Shown one piece after another: positions 51,701 to 63,200 of a stretch of DNA of 64,000 nt. The stretch comes from Lumbricus terrestris (taxonomy: Eukaryota; Annelida; Clitellata; Crassiclitellata; Lumbricidae): assembly GCA_949752735.1 (NCBI GenBank), contig OX457040.1, positions 7,614,597-7,678,596 on the forward strand. Reading direction: 5' to 3'. The notes below the pieces were generated by a model that was given only the letters and a program-made list of their open reading frames with translations, was not told the origin of the DNA and made no database searches. Numbering within the stretch: the stretch's first letter is position 1; each line of letters begins with the position of its first letter. Position numbers and translations under genes: made by a program.

Positions 51701-54700
51701 GGAAACTTTCCGGAAAGTTTCCGGAAACTTTCCGGAAACTTTCCGTCAAAATACTTTTCCGGAAAAGCTACATCACTACGATTCCCAAACAGATCCTAAA
51801 CGACACGTCGGTCCACGATTCTGTAGTTTTGCCACCGCTGGATCTTCGAAACTAAACTACCCTCGCAATACCATATGATACCTCCATCGAAATCAACCAT
51901 TTCAGAATCCCAAATTACGTGTTAGCGTTCAGGTCACATAAGTGCTGCTTAGGTAAAACTGTATTTTAGCGTATTTTATTATCTCAAAATCGATATCATG
52001 TATTTTAGCGTATTTTATTATTTAGCGTATGTATTTACACATTTCGTTGATGAAATCGTTATAACGTGACAAACAGACAAAATTGAGTGATATTGGAAGC
52101 TGGATTGATGAAAACTTATGGATGAAATAGAAGCTGAATTGATGAAAAAACACTTGAGAAATGGAATGTGGATTAAGGTATCTAATGGCTGACGTAGCAG
52201 CTGGATGGACAAAAATAACGCTCGAGAAATGGAAACGGAATTGATGAAAAGATTGCTTGAGAAATAGAAGTTAGATTGATGAAAATTATTTCCCTTCAAT
52301 AGAAGCGGGTTGCTGAAACGATACTTAATTAAATGAGAGCTTGATTGATGGGAAATACTTGTTATTTAAATAGAATTTGGATTGATGAAAAAATAATTCT
52401 TGCTGCAAAAGAAGCTGGATTAACGAATGATACACTCCAAGGTAGAAGTCGGATTGATGAAAATACCTGCGGAAGTTCGAAAGCGCATCCAAATAATAAA
52501 ATACGCTATTTATTTTGAGCTAACCTGTCTTGAATAAAATACGCTAAAATACAGTTTTACCTGCCGCATATATACATGTATGTTTATGTATCTTAGTGCA
52601 TTATTAATGCATGTAATTACATAGTTTCTTCTTAAATTACATGGGAACGCTGAATCATATTTTGTGGGTTGAAATAATTTTATATACATGTGCGAATCCT
52701 TTTAACCCATAGATGCTATATAAATATATTCATTCATTCTATCGACTCATATAGCATAATGATACCCCTTGAAGAAACACACTCTTGTTAGGTTGGTCAG
52801 GTGCAATAAACGGATTAAACGCAGCTTTGAACGTAGGTCATTCCAGATGGACGGCCCTACAACCGAGAAAGCTCGGTGTTTCCTGGCACGTGAACAGACC
52901 CGTGAAGTTTTTATTCAGACGCATACATAGCACACACATATACATTTGTGCATACATACATGTACATCCATCCATCTATTCATACACGGATATACATGTT
53001 TACAGGAATTGCATAAACAGAATAGAATTAGTCATACATGAATGCATATATATTTATTTTTCACACTAAAGTTGCTTCATGTGATCTATTTACAGCTATA
53101 CAAACATGTTTGTTACATTTACCTTCAAGTAGACAAAAGTTTGTTTCCTTAATCTTCGCAAACAAGTGTGTTACCTTTACCTTCATCAATTTACGAGTTC
53201 CATCATCCGCAACGTTGCGTCATCCGCAAAGTTGCACCTCCTGCAACTCGGGGAAAATTTTTCAAAATTTCTTGAATTTAAATCTGTTAGGCAGCCACTT
53301 AAATTGCATCTTCGTGAGGTTCTGATAAGGCTCTGTATAAATGGTCAGACACATACATAAATGCATATAATTAATGAATATTCATGAGCCTCTGTTTTGC
53401 ATAATTTCTTTCAGCGTCTTGGACGGACGAAGACGTCCTGGTCGCCACGAGTCTCCCCCCAAAAATCGACGGCCACCTGAGATGTTACATGAAGGTGAAG
53501 GTCCCTCTGATCACGTGGCTTGTGCCGAACGCCCCCGAGATTACCCACGTGCGGCTCGTCTTCTGGGGTGAGGATGGCAAAGGGGCGCTGTTCAGGTGAG
53601 CTCAGTCATTAATTAATTAATTAATTATTGTATTGTTGCTCATGTATTGGATTGCAATGCATCGTATAATTCTGACCGCTTTTCTCTCAGCTGAAGCCTT
53701 TCATAAGAACTACCAGTGCAATTGAATGCAGGATTTGAGGACACAAGAGAAAGATGAGATATGTTTACCAGAGAGAATGGCGGAGTGAAATGACGGTGGA
53801 AGTCCATTGCTCAGGAGGGATCTATGCAGGCAAAGCATCTGGATTGAGCCATGGCAGTCCTGATGCTGGGAACAAAGAGGTCAAGCAGATCAAAGGATCT
53901 AAGAGGATGCAGTGAAGTTACATAGAGAGTATGAAGCATGAGATCACAAAGATGCATCGGAGCGAGACCCCTAACTGAGACTTAAGCACCAAATGAAGAA
54001 CTTTTAATTGTATACGGGCAGAGTGAGTGATGTTGTTGATGTTTGTTTCTGTCTTGCGATGTGTTGCAGACCGGAGGATGGGCGACAGCAGATTCGCTTG
54101 CTCAGTCGGACATCGGCTCGATACAGTGTGCGGTCCGGGCCAAAGCAGTTTGTCGAGTACCTGAATGGTAATCTAATCTATCTGTTGATATATGTAATCT
54201 GTTGATGTATCTAGTCTATTGATGCAAATGAATTGTTATCTAATCTTGATATATCTGATTTATTGATATACGATATCTATTCTATTGATAACTATTCTGT
54301 TGATATCACTATTGATATATATCTAATCTATTAATATCTGATCTATTAGCATATATATCTAATCTATTGATAATAGTCTATTGATATTCAATAGTGCTAT
54401 TCCTAATCTATTGATACTAATCTCGATATCTAATCAAATGAATCATGTTACTTTTACTTTTGTGAGTAATCACGTTTACCTTTGTCTTCATAAAGAAATG
54501 TGTTGCCTTTGCCTTCTTGAAGAATCATATGACCTTTATCTTCATGAAGAATCATGTGACCTTTATCTTCATGAAGAATCATGTGACCTTTATCGTCATG
54601 AAGAATCATGTGACCTTTATCTTCATGGAGAATCATGTGACCTTTATCTTCATGAAGAATCATGTGACCTTTACCTTCTTGAAGAATCATGTTTCCTAAG

Positions 54701-57700
54701 TTGCTACATAAGGAATCATGTGGGCAAAGGCAATAATTATATCTTTAGAATTTGATGACATCTTGTCTAATTATCTGCGCCTTCATCTCGCTTGTTGCTT
54801 TCTACCGATCATCTCGATCATCTTGATCCTTTTGTTCTTTTTTTCTCAGGACTAGGACTGCTTTTGTCCAACATCAGGCGTTTGCTGTGGTTGGTCCCTC
54901 CATTTGGAGCGACCTTCATCTCTCACACTTCAGCTGAGAGCACCTCTGAGTAGTCATTCCACAAGAGGCGCTGTATTTATTTATTTATCGATGGATCACA
55001 CGTTGAAAGTCTTGTTTACGTGACATTTGTTTGTTGTTCGTAGATATGGGGAGTTTGGTCTTTGAGGTGCTAAGCGGCGCTAAGATGGTGCTCGTTGGAA
55101 GGGCGCAGGTCGACAACGTGGGGGCGCTGACGGCCAGCAAACCTGTTGTGGGGTTAGTAAGGGTTTTCTGGATGGAAAGGGCGACAAGTTTATGAATGAA
55201 AATGAATGATTGTATCCGGCTTTTAGTGTAGGGTGCCAAGTTTGTATGTCCCACTAGTTGTATATATGCAAGTGGAGTAATAAAGAATATGTGATGGTTA
55301 TACTTGTACTACTTCTGTTATTTTGGGTTCATTATGATTTATGGTTATAGCTATAATAACAGTTCATGATAATTCTGATGCTCAACTTGCTCAAGTCACA
55401 AGGTATCTTACGTAGGTAGCGGACAAAATTTCAACAATAATATTAATTTATGATACTTGTATTTAAATAGCATTTAGAGGTGCCTTCATCAGACCCGTGC
55501 CCGACGTGGAAGAGGTACAGCCGTTCCAGATATATACAGTACTTTTGTATTTTCTGAGAATTTGGGGGAATGAAATACCTCAGGACAACAAAATAATGAA
55601 GCTGTTTGATGTCATTGTAAATCTGATAATTTTACATGGTTGTATTTTGTTGGAAATTGTTTTACTCCGTAGGGTCTTTCCGGTGTTGTCTGCGGATGTG
55701 GAGAAAGTGGCTGAGCTGAAGATCTCGATTACGCTCGAGTCCATCATGTGTAAGCATTCAACCGTTCTCAGCTGTAGAGGCGCTATATAAATGGCTGAGT
55801 GAATGAGTGGATTCAGAACATTTTTGTTGCACCATTTGTCATTATATATATATATATGCCCTTCAAGAAACACAGGAACTTATGTATGGTTTCATTCAGT
55901 AATGTAGCAAGTAATCTGCCTTTATCTAATCCAGTGCTGTCCAACCTTTTTGGTAACGTGGGCCGCAAAAGCAAGATTCTTGAAGCCGAGGGCCGCAACA
56001 GAAAACTCAAAAGCAGTGGCTAAAATTTATTGATAATAGGCCTATATAATATTAACATTGAAACGAGTATTGAAATTTAATATGTATACTGCTTATAATC
56101 CAAATTTTATCAATCTAGCTATCTATAAATTATATGAAATTTATTTGCCGCCGGTTCAAGATAACTGATCAGAGATGCTCCGACCCAGGAATGACTATAG
56201 GGAAAGTATTGAGCAGTTTATGCATGGAAGAGTTCGAAAGGTTCCATAGGAATATTAATAATGAATAACAGCATGTGAAATACACAAACCACGATTGTCA
56301 TGCTTCACAATTATAGTTGAGCATCAAAATGTGCAAGGTGGCGTTCATCCCTGCCTTACACTCAGTTTCGTCGCCCATACAGTTTAGCCAGCTCAGCTGT
56401 TCATTACGTCGAGCAGTCAATTCTTTTGGCAAAGATCCACTTCATGGCTGAGGCGAATTTACATCCTCCTGCTTTAGCCTTCATAAAAATTCGTCGAAGC
56501 CAGAATCTCCGTTTAAAGAGCTAGCAGTCATAGTCATCGACTCGTCTGACCAGAAAGTGCAAAGACATCGCCATTCGGTTGACCTTTGTCTCTATTCGAT
56601 TCTTTCTTTCTAATCCTTTGAACTGTAACTCGACTATCTCTCGAAAGAATGGTCGCAGTCATTCGCAGACGTGCTGTGACTCTGTAGCCGACACATCTCA
56701 GGGACTGACATAGAAGTGAACGGGTTGTGAGAGTTTGCGAGGTCCGTTTCCGGGTCGTGAGCTTGTAGACGTCGGACCCAGGTCGGCACATAATTAGGCC
56801 TATCTCCCTCACCTTACATAAGAGTTGTCAAAACCAGAAATTGTGTGTCAATCTCCAGATAGACTACAAGAACCTAACCAGAAAAGGAAGAAGATCTAGT
56901 TTTCAGATTGGCCTTTCTGATAGCAGGAAAATCGGCAACTGTCACAACATCAAAAAACCGCTCAAGTCGACCAGTGACTTTATCCTTTACTTCATTTTAC
57001 ACAAAGTGCAAAAATTTAGTGAGCCCGTCCGGGCCACTTGAAATCACCTCGCGGGCCGCATGCGGCCCGCGGGCCGCACGTTGGACAGCACTGATCTAAT
57101 CTAATCTAATCTAATCTTATTGCTTCTTTCATTTCATTATTGTCTTAACACACAAGTCATTGGTTAGTTTAGATTGTAGTCAGACATCATGATCCACTTG
57201 AGAAGCTCATCGAAGTTCAGTTGGTCAGCAAAGAGAGGCACACCTGTTTATTCGTTCATTTGTTAGGAATTGTACTCTCTTAAACTTCATGAATGATATA
57301 ATATCGTCTTAATCCTGACTAAGATTCGTCTTACCTTTGCCTCCACAAAGGATTAAGTTACCTTTGTCTTCATAAAAGATCATAATATTACTTTACCTAC
57401 AGAAGAATCGTGCTACCTTTTTCCTGCACAAAGAATCACGTTACCTTTATTATCATCACAAAGAATCACGTTACCTTTATTATCATCATGAAGAATCATG
57501 TTCTCGTTTTCTTCAGCCTCTTACGATGGCGCATCATCCGTTCCAACGCCCGATCCGAGTTTGGATCTGTACGGGGGAGCGGATTACAACCGACCCCCAA
57601 TCAACGCACCGAGGGTCATTCCCGCACCCCACGATTTTCACTCGGAGTCTGCGACCAATGGTGATGGTGCCTTTCAGTCACCGGGTCTGCACAAGGTATG

Positions 57701-60204
57701 ACGATATTTATGTTTATGTTGCTCATTGTCTTGCATTGTATTGTATATCGTAATTGCAAATTTGTATCTATAGGACTGTTTTAAGACAAACCGTCTGTGA
57801 TGCTCTGGACCTAGCGCAGTATTGTATTTAGGCATTTATAAAGCGCGTCTAGTAGGGTGAACCGTTCAGATTGTATTGTTATTAGACAGTGCTCTATATT
57901 GCCCCATTACGACCATTTTGAGAGGTGTCGCTGTGGAGCCGTTGTGGGCCCATTTTTGCTGACTAAATCTCAAGTGCAAAAAAGATGATGGGATAGTGCC
58001 ATATGGTGGACTAGTTTATTTTGTCATTTCAGTTGATGCTTTCTTTCTTCTTAGACATGCTGAGTTGTTCCCTGTAGGGGGTGCTTGTTAAATTTACGAT
58101 GACAATTATGATTTGTCTTTGTGGCGCTTCTTGCAGACGGCAAGTGGTCGGGTGACTCCCTCTGGTGTCGACGCGCAACTATTTGCGAACTCCGGTCGGA
58201 GAACGCCGTTTGCCGACGTCTTTCCTCCTCCGTTTTCCACCAATGGTGAGTCCGGAGCGACATCCGGTGTCTCGCAGGCGGAACGAAACACGTCATCTGC
58301 TGTTGGTCCGGAATATCGACTTTCGCAGACTGTGACTGTGGGTAGAGTGACACCGGCGCCATCAGGAGGACGAAAGTCAGTGTCACCGAAAGCCCGGACC
58401 CAGGTCTTTATTGTCAATGTCAATATTGTTGATGTTGGTGTTGTTGTTATTGTCATTGGTGTTGTTGTTGTCATTTTCATTGGTGTTGCCATTATCATTG
58501 GTGTTGCCATTATCATTGGTGTTGTTATTGTCACTGTCAATGGTGTTGTCATTATCATTGGTATTGTTATTGTCATTGTCAATGGTGTTGTCATTGTCAA
58601 TGGTGTTGTCATTATCATTGGTATTGTTATTGTCATTGTCAATGGTGTTGTCATTGTCAATGGTGTTGTCATTATCATTGGTGTTGTCATTATCATTGGT
58701 ATTGTTATTGTCATTGTCAATGGTGTTGTCATTATCATTGGTGTTGTCATTATCATTGGTGTTGTTATTGTCATTGTCAATGGTGTTGTCATTGTCAATG
58801 GTGTTGTCATTATCATTGGTGTTGTCATTATCATTGGTGTTGTTGTTGTCATTGTCAATGGTGTTGTCATTATCATTGGTGTTGTTGTTGTCATTATCAC
58901 TGGTGTTGGTGCTGTAGTCATCTTCATTGTTGATATCATAATTGTCATCATAATTGTCATTTATCTTCGGTGTTTGTTTAGCCGATTGATATCATGAAAT
59001 AAGTAAAAATTAATCAGAAATTAACCGGAAATGCCAAAAACTAAAGGATTAGAATTTATTAATCGTTAAAATTTATAGGCATAATTAGAATCGATAGATT
59101 TTTCATTTCCTTTTCGATACAGTTTTCTCATATCTTTCACTGCCGCCTGCTCGTTCAGCACGGCCTTACGTCCATGTCTTGTGTTGAGGCTTCGTTAGTT
59201 TTGTGATGTTTTGTCATTGCTTTAGGTTATAAGACCGGTGCAAAGAGGAAGTCCAAGGAGTCATCGGATGGCAGCAGAGGGTGCAAGAGCGGCTCAGAGA
59301 ACAGCAGAACAGCATCTGCGGTTGCAGGATGTCGATGGGACCCAGGAAAAAGGTGGAAATGAATTGGGAGCTTCTTACAAGCACATTGTTTGTACAGCCA
59401 TCAGACATAATAACAGGACTTACTCAGTTGTGGGTCACTCTGTGTGGAATAGCTTTCCCTATGGCCTGTGCTCCATTCCATGGGACCTGTCTGACTCTTT
59501 CTAAAAGCTACCCTGGAGTTGCTGAATAACTATTTGCGATATAATTGCACACTTAATTAATCAGGTCTCTCCGAATTAATTTTGTTGCTAGAAAATGTTT
59601 TGTTCTTTTTTTATTAGTAAATTTTTTATACAATTGGTTCTCTGTTAATATATGATTACAATTACACCGCTATATCCGTGCACGAGAACATTTTAGACGT
59701 AAACATTGAAATTAATTTTTATTGGTCGAATAATGTTAAACGAATTTATTTCGTTGTTGATTTGTTTTAGAGCACTTTTGTGGCGTCGTTTCAAAATCAC
59801 CGTTTTTAGAGTGCTCCCAACCTTTGCTAAATCGGACAGTCTTAATAGTTAGAGTAGAACATAGTGGTGTTACCCGTAGGCACTAGGTGAAGTGCCGCAG
59901 GAAGCCTGTTGCAGGGCCAGCGACCGAGAAAGCTCAGTGCTGCCATGTTGAGTGGAGATCTGTGAGCGAAGGACAAGAATTGAGTCTGTTTTACTGTGTT
60001 TTGCATTGTTAGATTTGCTGTCTGCGCTTTTGGCGAAGGGTTCCAAGTTACGAAATGAAATGATCATCTCAGCGATAGATTCGGCCACAGGAAGTAAAGA
60101 CATTGGACCATCAACCGCAAAATTGAGGTCTAGTTTGGATTTTTAGATTTAACCACATTTGAGGCAAATGATTATACTAATAATGAAAAAATAATAATAA
60201 TGAA

Positions 60205-60238
<34 letters not shown>

Positions 60239-63200
60239 GCACTTTCACCTTGTCTCATCTTGCACATGCATCTATCGAAGCTGGCAAAGCTGCCAAACTT
60301 GCAGCAGTATCCAAGCGGTTGAAGTACTGTACCATCACAAGTACCCATGCTGTTTGTAGCGGTTGCTTTGGATAACTGAGTTTGGAAGAAGGATAATTGA
60401 CACAAGCGATGATCCAATGGAGACAGCGTGCCTATTCCAGCAGACATTGGTGGCTTTTCAACGTGATGTTGCCACCGCTTCCCAAGTTGTGTTGAGATGA
60501 CACTTCAGAGTCTTGGCTTCCTTCTTTATGGAATGATATAATAATGATAATAGTGACAATAATGATTTTGATGACGATGATGATGATAATAAGACGATCT
60601 TTTTACTAGTTTGTGAATGGGTTTGTCAGTTTTTGAAGAAATAAATGTGTATAATAATAATAATAGTAATAATAATAATAATAACAATGATATTTCTGAA
60701 CAATCATTTCTTTTTCAGCATTTTTTTAAGCATTTCGCCTTTTTCAGCTTAGTCGTATAGAACCTGTGAAATTCGTATGTGAGCCTGTATGTTTAATTCG
60801 ATACATAGTAAAAATTTGTTACATTTTCTGGGATCAATAAAAAATATTGATTGATTGATTCTTTGTCTTTCGATGCATTGTTTTAAGGCGTCGATTCTTT
60901 TTCAGCTCGGATCCTTTGTCTTTCGATCCATCGTCCGCATCTCTTGATGTTCTTCCAAGCGATCTTTTGACTCCGAGGGAAAAACCGATCGACTCCGATC
61001 CATCGGATGCTGATGACTCCATGCTCGACTTTCTTACGGGTCACGACTTTAAGGTAACGTAACAATATCTCGTAACTTTAAGGTAACGTAACAATGTCTC
61101 GTAACTTTAAGGTAACATAGCAAATTAACAATATCTCGTAACTTTACGGTAACACAACAATATTCCGTAGCTTTATGGTAATGTAACAAATTAACAATAT
61201 CTCGTAACTTTAAGGTAACGTAACAATATCTCATAACTTTAAGGTGACGTAACAGTATCCCATAACTTTAAGGTAACGCAGCAATATCAGGTCTGTAACT
61301 TTTGGCTTAATATCGTCATATTTGCACATGCCTGATTGGTGCTTCTTCCTTCCTGCTTCTTCCTATATGATTACTGCTAAGCTTCTGAGTGTTAAGTTTT
61401 GTGAGAGACATGTTGGGTAAAGGTAAGAGACAACTTTAGGTAAGATAATGGTCAACAATTATCTAATTTCATTAGCCTAGTATAAGAACATAAAATATGT
61501 CTTCTTAAATCATTCTTTGTATGTAATTTATGTAATTTTCTACACTCATCCTAGGATAAAATCAGCAGACATGGACAAAGACAATCTTAGGCATATATTC
61601 CATTTGATTAAATGCTTTTTGTAGCTTGGTGTGCCTATCAGTTTTTCTTACCAATAGACAAATATAATAAGAATTATAACTTACCAATAGCCACTGCTAT
61701 ATTTTAGTTGCTAGTTACTTTTGTTCCGAGCAAAAATAAGAGATTTACAGTTGCAGGTTTATAATCACAGGGTTACGATTACAGGATTTGTAATTACTGA
61801 TTTCACAGTTGCACGTTTACAGTTGGAGGTGTACAACTGCATATTTCAGCTGCTGGGTAACAATTGTAGACGAATAGTTTCACTTATTTACACTTTACAG
61901 ATTTACAGTTATAGGATTACCACAATTGTAGGCTCTGGTATGGAGTTTATTGTGCTCGTGATGTGTCATGCTATTTACATTATAACATAAACTGATACAC
62001 ACTTCAAAGCTGAATTGCTGTCTGTCTGCTCTGACACAGGAAATCCAGACGTTGGCTGACAGTCCGCTTCTCAGTCTGTCTGACGATGACCCTCAACGTC
62101 TGTTGTCAGACGGCGATGATTTGATTAACGACAGCAAAATACTCGACGATTTGATTTACAAAAGTGTAAGTTGATGTGATGATTTGATTAACGACAGCAA
62201 AATACTCGACGATTTGATTTACAAAAGTGTAAGTTGAGTTTTAAGTCTCCCGGATTTTCTTCAGTAATAATTATATCAGCGAACATTAAGTAGGTGAGTA
62301 TGTTGGTCTTTGTTATACCAGCTCTGCTAGACGACATTCTGGTGTTTAAACTCCGGCGTATGTACTCAGGAATGTGGTTTTGTGGGATTTGTAAGATAAT
62401 AAACCCAAGCTCCAGAGGTGATCCATTGTTATAACATCTCATCCATTGTCTGGCATTGTGTCTTTGACAGAGCACCTGTCTATCTTCCGAAGCTCTTTAA
62501 TTTAACTTCGACTTGCTCCGGTCGCCACTCTATGCACTCGGCCTCTAGAACTGACTTTGTGGGTTTTTTTCATATTTTTCACATGTATGCACAGCCATTG
62601 GAAAGAATACAGGCTGTCTCGATTGTGGATTTTTCCTTTGTTTCAAATAACACTCCCCAAGGCCGTAGCCAGGATTTGATTTCGGGGGTGTTTCTTCAGT
62701 TTCCCGTCCGAAAAAACTGACGACTTTTTTTAGTCGTCCGGCTGAAATCTTCAGAAAATGTCACCAATTCATTCTATTTTTTCACATTTTTCATTTCATG
62801 GTTTTATTTCATAGTTTTTACATCATGTGCTAGTAAATGCATTCTATTATTTATTATATTTTCCATTTCGGGTGTGTTCAAACACCCAAAACACCCCCTA
62901 GCTATGGCATTGACACTCCCGTTTGTCCTGCATTCCTGTCCACAGGAACTTACTCCTTTTATGAACTGCTCAAGACTTTCCTTTTGGCCGTACTTGGGTC
63001 GCGAGCGCTTTGAATTGTTATCTGGAAGGGGCACTGTTGTGCAAATTCCAACGATGGCATGTCCTGCGTCGCTGTCACAATGTAGTTAATTTGTGTTGAA
63101 TAAGTGCCACTAGCAGTGGGATGCTATTTCTTCTGAGTCTCCCTTACGTTGCCTCTTATTGTTTTTGCATATTTACTTAAGAATGCATTGTCTTGAAATG

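Noticed and set aside
54381..54755. Frames with repeated EESCDLYLH or HEDKGHMIL
   Set aside because: The 27-base minisatellite is a multiple of three and therefore open on both strands.
55474..55515. Possible extra C2CD3 exon (FRGAFIRPVPDVEE) with AG before and GTACAG after
   Set aside because: Exon 4 joins exon 5 directly in phase and the joined protein matches the C2 domain without it. Could only be an alternative exon.
58245..58250. Donor GTGAGT inside C2CD3 exon 7
   Set aside because: Using it shifts exon 8 to another frame that does not lead in phase to DLLSALL of exon 9. Kept as an alternative only.
58106..58997. 284- and 294-residue frames of Thr/Met or Val/Ile/Gly repeats
   Set aside because: Mostly minisatellite. 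Only 58137-58403 on the plus strand is coding, as C2CD3 exon 7.
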